This document shows, in pieces, positions 1 to 9,464 of a DNA stretch of 64,000 nucleotides. The notes beneath the pieces were generated by a model. It had not been told where the DNA came from and did no database searches. It worked only from the letters and a program-made list of their open reading frames with translations. The stretch comes from Globodera rostochiensis. Its lineage: Eukaryota > Nematoda > Chromadorea > Rhabditida > Heteroderidae. The position numbers and the translations under genes were made by a program. The stretch is from NCBI GenBank assembly GCA_018350325.1, contig JAEVLN010000025.1, positions 661,799 through 725,798 of the forward strand. Reading direction: 5' to 3'. Within the stretch, counting starts at the first letter, position 1. Every line of letters starts with the position of its first letter.

Positions 1-2436
1 TTTGGAATGAACGCACCCCATCTAAAAATTGTTTTAGTTTAATTTCTGAAAATTTTATTTTTTGAAGAAATAGTGTGCTAAAAATAGAGAGTCAGGCGGC
101 GAGAGTAATTTGGAATGAACGCACCCCATCTAAAAATTGTTTTAGTTTAATTTCTGAAAATTTTATTTTTTGAATAAATAGTGTGCTAAAAAGAGAGAGT
201 CAGGCGGCGAGAGTAATTTGGAATGAACGCACTCCTTCTAAAAATTGTTTTAGTTTAATTTCTGAAAATTTTATTTTTTGATTAAATAGTGTGCTAAAAA
301 GAGAGAGTCAGGCGGCGAGAGTAATTTGAAATGAACGCACCCCATCTAAAAATTGTTTTAGTTTAATCTCTAAAAATTTTATTTTTTTGAAGAAATAGTG
401 TGCTAAAAAGAGAGAGTCAGGCGGCGAGAGTAATTTGGAATGAACGCACCCCATCTAAAAATTGTTTTAGTTAAATTTCTGAAAATTTTATTTTTTGAAG
501 AAATAGTGTGCTAAAAATAGAGAGTCAGGCGGCGAGAGTAATTTGGAATGAACGCTCCCCATCTAAAAATTGTTTTAGTTTAATCTCTAAAAATTTTATT
601 TTTTTGAAGAAATAGTGTGCTAAAAAGAGAGAGTCAGGCGGCGAGAGTGAAATGAATGCACCTCATCTAAAAATTGTTTTAGTTTAATTTCTGAACATTT
701 TATTTTTTGAATAAATAGTGTGCTAAAAAGTGAGAGTCAGGCGGCCTGAGTAATTTGGAATGAAAGCACCCCATCTAAAATTATTTAGTTTAATTTCTGA
801 AAATTTTATTTTTTGAATAAATAGTGTGCTAAGAGAGTCAGGAGGCCAGAGTAATTTGGAATGAAAGCACCCCATCTAAAAATTGTTTTAGTTTAATTTC
901 TGAAAATTTTATTTTTTAAGAAATAGTGTGCTAAAAAGAGAGAGTCAGGCGGCGAGAGTGAAATGAATGCACCTCATCTAAAAATTGTTTTAGTTTAATT
1001 TCTGAACATTTTATTTTTTGAATAAATAGTGTGCTAAAAAGTGAGAGTCAGGCGGCCTGAGTAATTTGGAATGAAAGCACCCAATCTAAAAATGGTTTTA
1101 GTTTAATTTCTAAAAATTTATTTTTGAATAACTAATGTGCTAAAAAGTGAGAGTCAGAGTAATTTGGAATGAACGCACCCCATCTAAAAATTGTTTTAGT
1201 TTAATTTCTGAAAATTTTATTTTTTGAAGAAATAGTGTGCTAAAAAGAGAGAGTCAGGCGGCGAGAGTAATTTGGAATGAACGCACCCCATCTAAAAATT
1301 GTTTTAGTTTAATTTCTGAAAATTTTATTTTTTGAAGAAATAGTGTGCTAAAAATAGAGAGTCAGGCGGCGAGAGTAATTTGGAATGAACGCACCCCATC
1401 TAAAAATTGTTTTAGTTTAATTTCTGAAAATTTTATTTTTTGAATAAATATTGTGCTAAAAAGTGAGAGTCAGGCAGCCAGAGTAATTTGGAATGAAAGC
1501 ACCCCATCTAAAAATTGTTACTTTAATTTCTAAAAATTTATTTTTGAATAACTAGTGTGCTAAAAAGTGAGAGTCAGAGTAATTTGAAATGAACGCACCC
1601 CATCTAAAAATTGTTTTAGTTTAATTTCTGAAAATTTTATTTTTTGAAGAAATAGTGTGATAAAAAGAGAGAGTCAGGCGGCGAGAGTAATTTGGAATGA
1701 ACGCACCCTATCTAAAAATTGTTTTAGTTTAATTTCTGAAAATTTTATTTTTTGAATAAATAGTGTGCTAAAAAGAGAGAGTCAGGCGGCGAGAGTAATT
1801 TGGAATGAAAGCACCCCATCTAAAAATTGTTTAACTTTAATTTCTGAACATTTTATTTTTTGAATAAATAGTGTGCTAAAAAGTGAGAGTCAGGAGGCCA
1901 GAGTAATTTGGAAAGAACGCACCCCATCTAAAAATTGTTTTAGTTTAATTTCTGAAAATTTTATTTTTTGAAGAAATAGTGTGCTAAAAAGAGAGAGTCA
2001 GGCGGCAAGAGTAATTTGGAATGAACGCACCCCATCTAAAAATTGTTTTAGTTTAATTTCTGAAAATTTTATTTTTTGAAGAAATAGTGTGCTAAAAATA
2101 GAGAGTCAGGCGGCGAGAGTAATTTGGAATGAACGCACCCCATCAAAAATTGTTTTAGTTTAATTTCTGAAAATTTTATTTTTTGAATAAATAGTGTGCT
2201 AAAAAGAGAGAGTCAGGCGGCGAGAGTAATTTGGAATGAACGCACTCCTTCTAAAAATTGTTTTAGTTTAATTTCTGAAAATTTTATTTTTTGATTAAAT
2301 AGTGTGCTAAAAAGAGAGAGTCAGGCGGCGAGAGTAATTTGGAATGAAAGCACCCCATCTAAAAATTGTTTTAGTTTAATTTCTAAAAATTTTATTTTTT
2401 GAAGAAATTGTGTGCTAAAAAGTGAGAGTCAGGAGG
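1..2436. repeat. Satellite array, ~108-bp monomer, left part
   Basis: About 22 head-to-tail copies of a 108-bp AT-rich monomer; each contains 'taatttggaatgaacgcacc', then 'ctaaaaattgttttag', and ends 'gagagtcaggcggcga'. Variants differ by point changes and small indels (for example 'cactccttct' near 230 and 2242), and a shorter variant has 'aataactagtg'. Variant order near 1370-2436 recurs at 27018 onward, which indicates a higher-order repeat of about 1.07 kb once the inserted Maverick is subtracted. No gene seen. Confidence 0.95.
2431..2436. repeat. Target-site duplication, left copy (AGGAGG)
   Basis: AGGAGG immediately precedes the left terminus AGTAGTACC and is repeated at 27018-27023 directly after the right terminus. 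Six bp is the duplication length known for Mavericks/Polintons. Joining the flanks restores an ordinary satellite monomer. Confidence 0.95.
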
Positions 2437-2713
2437 AGTAGTACCACCTGCCACTGCTCTGTAGCGCGCGAACTTTTCGCGCACTAGTCTAAACCTATGG
2501 GGGGGGGGGGTTTAACCGCAAACCCTTGGGGGTTTGGTGGGATAAATTGATTTTAATTACGGTTTATTTTTACCCTTTGTGTGTACCGCTAGGGACGGGA
2601 TCTCGATGGGTTTGGACGAACCTCAGGGTATTGGGGGTTTGGTTTTGCCTTAACCGCAAACCTTTGGAGGGATAATTGGTTTTGGGGTAAATTGATTGCG
2701 GTTTTTGAGATGG
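2437..2713 (+). repeat. Maverick left terminal inverted repeat
   Basis: This 277-bp segment matches the reverse complement of 26687-27017. It begins AGTAGTACCACCTGCC and includes 'gcgcgaacttttcgcgc', a perfect hairpin, within the first 60 bp. A G-run and repeated 'taaccgcaaac' words follow. Similarity ends after 'tttttgagatgg'. Confidence 0.93.
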
Positions 2714-3238
2714 GCCTTTTGGAGATGGATGCCTGGGGAGGGGGTGGACGGCAGGTGGGAAGAGGGAGGGGCACCCGCGGGGGAGTGGACAGGGAAGGAA
2801 GAGTGAACACCGAAGAGAGTGATAGAGCAGAGAGAGAGAAAACGAGAGAGACAGAAAAGGGTAAAGAGAGATGGGGGAGGGGGATTTTCTTAGAGAATTT
2901 GGCCGATCGTTTGAGAGGGGAGAGATGACGCGCGATGATGGGGCCCTTTAGCGATGATCTAAAGAGAAGAGAGATGATGTAACTGGCACACACTCTCTTC
3001 TCTGCCTATCGAATGACACAAATGATATGAATAAAATGACATCCATTTTCTTTTGATGTTGTTGTTGTTTGAACATAATGTTTTGTGAATAAAAGTTTGC
3101 AGAAAGATGAATAATTGGAAAATGGGGGGGGGGGAGGGGGAGGGGGGGGGGGATGATTGCTCCTAAGCATAAAGTTTTTGTCATTTATTCTCTGGATCCG
3201 ATATTTGTCCTTCCTTATTGTCCAATAAAATAAATAAT
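2714..3238. other. G/A-rich stretch without a supported gene
   Basis: Purine-rich DNA with long G runs (3124-3153) and GA-rich repeats. Open frames here on both strands are low-complexity (Ser/Leu/Pro or Arg/Glu/Gly) and look compositional. It could hold the promoter or an undetected 5' exon of the membrane-protein gene that follows. Confidence 0.5.
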
Positions 3239-3792
3239 ATGTCCATTCTTCCGACAAATTACCCTTGGGTCTTGGTTGAAAATTGTGTTTGTCCAACTTT
3301 GGACAATTTTTGTTACAGACCGGGCCCGTATAAGAGTCCTGTGATATGTGCTAACGCTAGTGTCAAAAACATCACCGATTTTTTGGCTTCCCCGCTCGGT
3401 TAAACCATATCAATAATCAAAAAACTTAAAATTCTTTTTTAGAAAATTGTCCGTTTTCCACCGGCTCCACGACAGTGATCATTCTTCAAATGATCACCAT
3501 TTTGATCTTGGTGTTTTTTAAAATGAAAAAAATATTTTTTACTTTTATAATAAATTAAAAATTATTTATAGATCGCTCTGTCGGTCTATTTGCTTGCAAC
3601 AGGAAAAGGCAGGACCTACATTCTCGGGCCAAGTGCACGTGCCGGTCACCACCGCCGCCCTCCCCGTACGATTGCTGAGCTTTTGCCAAGTAGGAAAATT
3701 TAACCAAAATATTCAAAAAAAATTTTTTTTGAACTTTAGCCTCCACTGCTCCCTCTATGCCCGTCACCATTCCATTCTCCACTTCTCCCTAA
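3239..3792 (+). CDS. Membrane-anchored Cys-rich protein, 4 exons (132 aa)
   Basis: I infer four exons, 3239-3398, 3443-3510, 3572-3689 and 3740-3792, joined by GT..AG introns of 44, 61 and 50 bp; phases agree and the product ends at a TAA. The predicted 132-aa protein has a short N-terminal region with five cysteines and two N-glycosylation sites (NAS, NIT), then a strongly hydrophobic segment at about residues 60-83 (VIILQMITILILIALSVYLL), then a basic and Pro/Ser-rich tail. This is the layout of a type I membrane protein, but no signal peptide is visible, so an upstream exon may be missing. Its place just inside the terminus, as an accessory gene, is compatible with an envelope or surface protein. 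No family was recognised. Confidence 0.55.
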
Positions 3793-4165
3793 TGTAACAT
3801 TACTTAATTTAAATTTTAATATTATAGCTAATATTTTCAGTTGGGACCAGCCACTAGCGAAGCAAATTTGAAGAATCAATTTTTTGATTTATTCACTTTT
3901 CAAAATAAAAAATTTTTGATATATTATCACATTTTATTCACTTTTTAAATAAATTTTAAATTTAATGGTTGATCGGTGATATTGATTGGTATTTCTATAA
4001 ATAAATTTAATTATTTATTCTTTTATTTCGCAACATAGAAAATGCGAATTTTTTCTCACAATGTTAAGGATGAACGCTACAAATTTCATAGCGAATTACC
4101 CCCTGCAACAGTGCTTGGGGAAATCTGAATGTTTTATAAATTACATATTAAAAATATGTAATTTC

Positions 4166-4552
4166 TTACAATTGTTGATGCAAAGCAGCTGGCATCGCTG
4201 AAACCTCACTATTGCTGAGTGTAATGGTTTCGCGGCAAATCTGTTGTAGTGTCTTCGGGTTAATCTAAAAAATATTTCGTTGTATAAATTTAAAGAAGGG
4301 TGTAACTTACAGCTGCCAGAATGTTTGCTGGCACTGGCACTCCATGCGAGCGCATGTCCTCGGCGACAGCATAGAGTTTCTTAAAATCCGTTGCCAGATA
4401 ATCCCCACTGAAGCTCTAAATTAAAAAATGTTTTATTTAAATAAATTGTGTTTTACATATGGGCCTTGCGGTGTCATGTACCCATACGCAAAACAAACAT
4501 AAGCAGGATTGTTAAGGTGAAGACTTTTGTAAATTCCATAGCACTTGGACAT
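4166..4552 (-). CDS. Small Maverick protein, paralog B, 3 exons (99 aa)
   Basis: Exons on the - strand are 4552-4457, 4415-4311 and 4264-4166, with introns of 41 and 46 bp and both junctions in phase 0. The protein starts MSKCYGIYKS and ends PAALHQQL. Its third exon begins INPKTLQQICRETI, clearly like VNAKSLHEICRDVL of the divergent gene at 4845-5228, which also has its introns at the same two places. The two genes are head to head, about 290 bp apart, and probably share a promoter region. Function is unknown; the helical core weakly recalls an ARID-type fold, but that is a guess. Confidence 0.72.
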
Positions 4553-4844
4553 GTTGAACTATGGGATGTTAAATAGGTATAATAAGACAGGGTCAATACT
4601 GAGGGAAAGGTAAGGGGTTAATGCAAATGGTCGCAACCAAAAAGGGCCGTTCCTTCGTTCTTACAATGACCTCCTTTTTTGGAGTGATCGACGATACAAA
4701 TGCGCAGAAAAGAGATGGAAACGAATGATATTCATATTTGTACATTTCTCCCATAAACACCCCCCCCCCCCGCTTGGAGAATGGACAGACTGACTCTATT
4801 ATTAAATATTATTTAATTTTAGATTGTTTAATCCATTTGACAAC

Positions 4845-5228
4845 ATGGAACAAGCAATACCTGAGGAACAAGTATGCCGTGAGCAATATATTGACAAGAA
4901 TGGCGTCAAGCAAGTAGGAAATTATTTAAAATTTTTTGAGAAAATTATATTTAGTTTTATGAATGGATCCTTTACAAACACAACAACCACAGAACTGTTT
5001 ACGAGCTTTACAACATCCGGCTGAGACTAGGGTTGACTAGCTCCGAGGAAGTTACTCACCAAGTAGTTATTAATTCTTAGTTAAAATTAAAAGAGTTTTA
5101 AGGTCAATGCAAAATCTCTACACGAGATATGTCGCGATGTGCTTTGGGCACAGTACAAAAATGAGAACATACCCAAAGAGATTGAGCATTTTATGTTTCC
5201 ACATCTACCAAAATTTCATACGCCGTGA
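4845..5228 (+). CDS. Small Maverick protein, paralog A, 3 exons (100 aa)
   Basis: Exons are 4845-4913, 4955-5062 and 5103-5228; introns are 41 and 40 bp, both phase 0. The start is the first ATG (MEQAIPEEQVC) in the frame, which is open slightly further upstream after a possible acceptor at 4822, so a 5' exon is possible. The product is 100 aa, rich in charged and aromatic residues (FYEWILYKHNNHR), and ends HLPKFHTP. It is a paralog of the gene at 4166-4552 and, more distantly, of the one at 5574-5901: all three have a phase-0 intron just before the F/Y-rich helix. No known function. Confidence 0.72.
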
Positions 5229-5573
5229 AATAATCTGTCATCTTTCAATGTTGGAATAAAATTGTTGTGTGTTATTTGTCTTTTTGAGTTGGTGGGGAGA
5301 AGGTTGAACGGTGGGGAGAGGATTGGGTGGTGGGGGAGGGAAGGACGAACGACGGTTGCATTTGAACAGAGAGAGAAGAGAAACGGAGGGCAATTAGACG
5401 GCACAGGATGTTGCCTTGACCTTTTCTTTTTTTTCGGGAGTGGCACATCAATCAACGCGCCGAAAAAAGACGGTGGCGGAGGTTGTACACACACACACAC
5501 ACACACACATCCCAATTCCGCTCTCATTTGAGCTACATTCCTTGAAAATATTTGCCTTTTTTTTAGCAAAACA
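5229..5573. other. Intergenic stretch with (AC)n microsatellite
   Basis: Contains GGGGA-rich and GA-rich DNA and an (AC)n run at about 5489-5509. The frames open across it on both strands are products of simple sequence (His/Thr or Cys/Val runs). A T-rich tract ending in 'ttttagcaaaaca' lies just before the ATG at 5574 and could be a splice acceptor for a leader exon. Confidence 0.6.
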
Positions 5574-5901
5574 ATGCCACCTTTTGAGAAACCCAATTCC
5601 AACAACCAGCTCCCACAACAGCCACCACAACCACCGCCACAACCACAACCCGAACAACGTCCCGTTGCCAACGAACCTCCTATACCAGATGAGCGTGAAC
5701 TGTGGGCACAAATTGTGCAAGAGGATGGTCCGGAGGTAAACAAAATAAAATCTTGGTTACGTAAAAAAAAAGTTTAAGTTCATCTACCAAGTGTTTGGGA
5801 ACCAACGAGGGCGTCAGATTATTGCGGATCTGGCGACTTTTGTTGCAGAACGAGAAATGCTGGAGATGGAAGGCCCGAGAGTGAACGATCTGCAGCGATA
5901 A
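5574..5901 (+). CDS. Small Pro/Gln-rich Maverick protein, 2 exons (96 aa)
   Basis: Exons are 5574-5735 and 5773-5901 with a 37-bp GT..AG intron in phase 0; without splicing the frame would stop at 5777. The N-terminal 40 residues are a Pro/Gln linker (LPQQPPQPPPQPQPEQ); the C-terminal half (FKFIYQVFGNQRGRQII...) is helical and charged. The intron position and pattern resemble the two small genes upstream, so it is probably a third, diverged member of that family. Function unknown. Confidence 0.65.
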
Positions 5902-6020
5902 ATTTGAAAAAATGTTGATTTGCTGCAATAAATTGTTAAAATGTTTGAAAGAGGACGATGGGGTGGGGAAAGGGGTTCTGCTACTCAAATTCAGCTAATT
6001 CCAACGGGACTCGATTAGTG

Positions 6021-6071
6021 CCCGCCTTTCCCTATAAAGTGGGCGGAGCCTCAAAAAATTTTTTTGTATAA
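6021..6071 (+). promoter_or_regulatory. TATA box between inverted GC boxes
   Basis: 'cccgcctttccctataaagt' is followed directly by 'gggcggagcc', so a CTATAAAG lies between facing GC boxes, about 120 bp before the first virion-block ATG at 6151. A second TATA-like 'tgtataaag' is at about 6065. The GGGCGGAG word recurs at three other promoter-like places in the element (15447, 21318, 21418). Confidence 0.55.
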
Positions 6072-6150
6072 AGTTGGCGTCAAGTTTGACACCTCCCCAA
6101 TTTGTCAATTCATTCATCAAAATTTTCAAAATTTTACAAACTAATTAAAA

Positions 6151-6807
6151 ATGGCAATAAACATGAGCGACAAGCGGAGTTTGATGCAACCAATTCTGGG
6201 GGAAGCCGAAATAAATGTGACAACAACCGGTATCTCCATAAGCGGTTCCCGTCTCTCCACTCCCCGCACCGTTCCGTTTGATGAGGGTGGCAAGTGCCGC
6301 TCCTGCAAATCTACCGAAGTTGAGGTGGACTTTATGATCACAAAGGAGGGAGTGTCCATCTGGTGCAACCGCATAAAAAACACACACTTCGTGCCGTTCG
6401 ATGACTTGCCCGGCCACTGCTTCTTCCGGGTTAAAAACAAGGCACGAGTCTTCAACATCCCATACGGAGATCCGAACCCCGTCACCTGTGCGTCACAGGA
6501 GACACACACTGAACAACAGGATCTAAAACGAAAGGCAAAGGTGGCCCTCGATTTGGTGGAGGCTGGATTGATGGCAGACGCGATGCAGGATGGCTCGCGC
6601 TGGAAGAAAGCAAAAACCGCAATCAATGTGTTGGGCAACCTGCTGTTAGCCGATACATTGCCGACACCGCCTAAGCAAATTTCACCACCTCTACCAAATG
6701 ACCAGGAACTGCCGCCACCACTTGAACCACAACAACAAGCAGACGAAGAAGTAGAGAAGCTCCAGGAGTTTTACGATAGTTTGGCTGCGACAACCATCAA
6801 TATATAA
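6151..6807 (+). CDS. Maverick protein with Cys pairs, unknown function (218 aa)
   Basis: Single-exon frame from MAINMSDKRSLM to a TAA, first gene of the compact + strand block. The middle has CRSC (residues ~50-53) followed by further Cys residues in WC, GHC and VTC contexts, which could be a small zinc-binding or disulfide domain of about 60 residues. A Lys/Ala-rich helix follows (about 125-175), then an acidic Pro/Gln-rich tail. It starts after 'aattaaaaATG', the A-rich start context shared by the block. Thirty bp separates it from the ATPase gene. I do not recognise the family; by position it is a structural or early protein of the element. Confidence 0.8.
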   Translation: MAINMSDKRSLMQPILGEAEINVTTTGISISGSRLSTPRTVPFDEGGKCRSCKSTEVEVDFMITKEGVSIWCNRIKNTHFVPFDDLPGHCFFRVKNKARVFNIPYGDPNPVTCASQETHTEQQDLKRKAKVALDLVEAGLMADAMQDGSRWKKAKTAINVLGNLLLADTLPTPPKQISPPLPNDQELPPPLEPQQQADEEVEKLQEFYDSLAATTINI

Positions 6808-6836
6808 ATGTTTGATATTTTTCATTTTGTAGCAAA

Positions 6837-7505
6837 ATGCTTCAATCATTTTCTAATAAAGATTTGAGTTTTAAATTGCCTTGCGGAATTATCATCTCCG
6901 GGCCTTCATCATCGGGCAAAACACAATTTTTGTTAAAATTTGTAGCCGACTCGGAAAATCTGATCATGCCCAAACCCATCTCAACGCTTTATTGCTTTGG
7001 TGAAATGAACCCAGCCGTTCCCGCACTTCAAAAGGCAGGCATAGATGTGTACGCGGGTGTCCCTTGTGAAGAAATTATCAAACAAATGCCAAAGCCTTTG
7101 CTGCTAATTTTTGATGACTTAATGTTATCCATAGACGAACGACACCTTTCAGATTTGTTCACCAAAAAGTCCCACCACCACAATTTTGCGGTTGTGTTTG
7201 TCACTCAAAATTTGTTCGAACGGAAGATCAAAGTCGCCCGCATGTCAGCACAATATTTGGTGCTAATGCGCGCTCCCAACTCATTGTTGTCTATCCGTAA
7301 CATTGGCGTCCAGCTTTTCCCGCGCCAGCTCGACTTTTTCCTTGACGCTTACCGCAAAGCCACTGCACGACCTTACGGATATTTGTTAATTGATATGCAT
7401 GCGGCTTCCGACCCAATGTTGCGCCTCCGCACAAACATATTTAAGGATGAGCAGGAAGAGGATGAAGGAACAGTTGTATTTATTCCAAAAAATGGAGCAG
7501 TATAA
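6837..7505 (+). CDS. Genome-packaging ATPase, FtsK/HerA superfamily (222 aa)
   Basis: Motor expected to drive DNA into Maverick capsids. The Walker A loop is GPSSSGKT at residues 22-29 and the Walker B strand is LLLIFDDL near 90-97. A downstream VVFVTQNLF supplies the polar sensor typical of Polinton ATPases. The length of 222 aa is normal for the family. The gene is intronless, starts at 'agcaaaATG' and overlaps the next gene by 14 bp in another frame, a viral style of packing. Confidence 0.93.
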   Translation: MLQSFSNKDLSFKLPCGIIISGPSSSGKTQFLLKFVADSENLIMPKPISTLYCFGEMNPAVPALQKAGIDVYAGVPCEEIIKQMPKPLLLIFDDLMLSIDERHLSDLFTKKSHHHNFAVVFVTQNLFERKIKVARMSAQYLVLMRAPNSLLSIRNIGVQLFPRQLDFFLDAYRKATARPYGYLLIDMHAASDPMLRLRTNIFKDEQEEDEGTVVFIPKNGAV

Positions 7506-7866
7506 ACAAGAAATAAAAGTTGGTGAACTGATCAGAGAGAATTCAAATTGGCTTTGTGCCTTGTCGAAAACGCGATCCACGAAAAAGTGCAAGAAGTTGA
7601 TCAAAAAAGCGACCCCCGATCAGTTGCTCTCACTAGTGGAAATTTGTTTGAACCTTGTCGCTTCACGTTTTAAATTGACTAGTCGTCAGAAAAAACGGTT
7701 AATACCCTATGTAAATATTGTACGCCGGATGAGCAGAGCGAGAAGTGAGCGAGGCACGAGACGAGTGCTTGTGCAGAAAGGATCGGGATTTGGAGGATTG
7801 TTTGCTGCACTTTTAACACCCGTCTTAATTGAATTAGCTAAATCTGCTGTTTCCAAAAATACATAA
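7492..7866 (+). CDS. Small basic Maverick protein with hydrophobic GG tail (124 aa)
   Basis: The ATG at 7492 is chosen because it follows the A-rich context 'ccaaaaaATG' and removes a long overlap with the ATPase; the frame is open from 7390. The protein is very basic (RSTKKCKKLIKKAT, RARSERGTRR) with an amphipathic middle and ends in VLVQKGSGFGGLFAALL plus a second apolar helix. Small proteins of this layout follow the ATPase in many arthropod and nematode Polintons. A DNA-condensing or membrane-active virion role has been suggested for such proteins, but nothing here proves it. Confidence 0.82.
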   Translation: MEQYKQEIKVGELIRENSNWLCALSKTRSTKKCKKLIKKATPDQLLSLVEICLNLVASRFKLTSRQKKRLIPYVNIVRRMSRARSERGTRRVLVQKGSGFGGLFAALLTPVLIELAKSAVSKNT

Positions 7867-7901
7867 ATACCGCATAAAATTGTTTCACATTCATTTCTAA
7901 A

Positions 7902-9464
7902 ATGGCAAATAAATTTATTCTCATTCCTCAAGAAATTTATCGTGGTCTCACTGCAGCGTCAGACACAGGTGACCTTAATTTGGATGCTGTTCGACACGAT
8001 TTGGACAAAGCCAGAGGTGAACGGACAAATCCATCGACAAAAAATGTTCACTACAGCCAACAGCTTCGGCGTTATTTACAAATGAGAAAGGAAAATGCGG
8101 ACAGGCCGACCAAAGTTGAGTTAACCAAAGGGATAAGCGTATTGCTTAAACGAGGTGGTGAAGACGGAGATGGGGAAGTTGTTGATACCCCACCCGGTCC
8201 TCCACCACCACCACCTCCTCCGCCTGATAAATACCCTCGTCGTCGCCCAAATCCCCAACACCACAGTCCTTCGCCACCCGACAATAGTCCTCCCCCTCGC
8301 CCACCACGTCCTCCTAGACCTCGTAAAACTACGTCTTCTCGTCGTAGAATTGGCCGTTTACTACAAAGGAGGCAAACGCGTCACGAGGTACAAAGGCCAC
8401 CATTACCTCAAGATGTAGCTGCTGCTGCTGCTGCTGCTCCATTACCCGAGAGTGATGAAGATGATGAGTATATGCTTGATAGTGGATATAGGCTACCGGC
8501 ACCCTCACAATACTACGGAGATTTACCCGTGCTGCCTGACAATGCGAATGAGATTGAAGAGATGGATACTGTCCAGCAAAGGGTTGCTAGCAGAAGAAAA
8601 TTAAAAAAAAGCGAACCTGAACACGAAGAAAGCAAAAAATACAGGATATACTACCCCCCTCGTCCACCTCCTAAGTGGGAACAAAGCAGGAGACGACAAC
8701 TACAACTGCTACCATCTGCATTTAAACGGCCCATTTACTCCCCGCAGCATGTTTCAAAAAGTGAAAAACCTGCACCTTTTCCACCGTCTCGTCTTAAGAC
8801 TAAAATCGAAATTTCCCCTCCTCCTACTCCATATCACCCAATCTCCAAGAGAGAGCCAAAACAAGAACATGCTTCGCCTCCCCCGGGTCCTCTCATCATC
8901 AAAAACGAACCACAGACACCAAATCAACCTTTGGAGGCAGAAGAAGAAGTTGTAACTCCTGTTCCTCAACATAAGAGGGAAACAAAACATAGTCTTCAAA
9001 AGTATGTTAGGCGACCCATTAGCAATCGAAAAAAACATGTGTGGAAGTCAAGAGTAGAGTATTCACCAGAACCGAGTTCCTCAACATCTGCACAGGCTGA
9101 TCAACGTAAATTATTTTCTATTCCAACAAATAGATTAACGATGGCGCAACGAGTTGAACGCATATACACAAAATGCAACCATTATGCCGACCGTATGGGT
9201 GTCACGGGGAATAAAATTATAAACAAAGAAACTGGAAAACCGTTTGCACGAAGCAATTTGCGCATGGCTATAAAGTATATAATAGACAAGAGAGCAGGCC
9301 GGCCAACCATTAGACTACCCGGGGTCAACCAATTGGAAAAACAACTTAAATTGGATCCAATTTTGTATTCATGGACCGCTCCACCAAAGACCCAACTACA
9401 GAACACCCTAACGAAACCGACGATCAAGAAAAAAAGGGGATTTCAACCGCAAAAATGGAATTAG
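7902..9464 (+). CDS. Conserved Maverick proline-rich protein (520 aa)
   Basis: Starts MANKFILIPQEIYRGL, the conserved N-terminus of a Polinton protein of unknown role; the following TNPSTKNVHYSQQLRRYL is also family-like. Residues ~85-370 are low-complexity: polyproline, Arg/Pro, an Ala run (AAAAAAA) and acidic patches. The last 130 residues are ordered and basic (RMGVTGNKIINKETG, KYIIDKRAGRP). It is intronless. The C-terminal codons overlap the integrase start by 10 bp (or 94 bp if the longer integrase start is used). Likely a virion or DNA-associated protein. Confidence 0.85.
   Translation: MANKFILIPQEIYRGLTAASDTGDLNLDAVRHDLDKARGERTNPSTKNVHYSQQLRRYLQMRKENADRPTKVELTKGISVLLKRGGEDGDGEVVDTPPGPPPPPPPPPDKYPRRRPNPQHHSPSPPDNSPPPRPPRPPRPRKTTSSRRRIGRLLQRRQTRHEVQRPPLPQDVAAAAAAAPLPESDEDDEYMLDSGYRLPAPSQYYGDLPVLPDNANEIEEMDTVQQRVASRRKLKKSEPEHEESKKYRIYYPPRPPPKWEQSRRRQLQLLPSAFKRPIYSPQHVSKSEKPAPFPPSRLKTKIEISPPPTPYHPISKREPKQEHASPPPGPLIIKNEPQTPNQPLEAEEEVVTPVPQHKRETKHSLQKYVRRPISNRKKHVWKSRVEYSPEPSSSTSAQADQRKLFSIPTNRLTMAQRVERIYTKCNHYADRMGVTGNKIINKETGKPFARSNLRMAIKYIIDKRAGRPTIRLPGVNQLEKQLKLDPILYSWTAPPKTQLQNTLTKPTIKKKRGFQPQKWN

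Noticed and set aside
1..2430. CRISPR-like array
   Set aside because: Repeats are contiguous 108-bp monomers without unique spacers, so it is satellite DNA.
2589..3296. Several frames rich in Ser/Leu/Pro or Arg/Glu/Gly on both strands
   Set aside because: They lie in G/A-rich simple sequence and terminal repeat, overlap each other, and have no motif.
5216..5743. 175-aa - strand frame with Cys/Gly runs
   Set aside because: It is the antisense of the Pro/Gln codons of the real gene at 5574 plus an (AC)n microsatellite.
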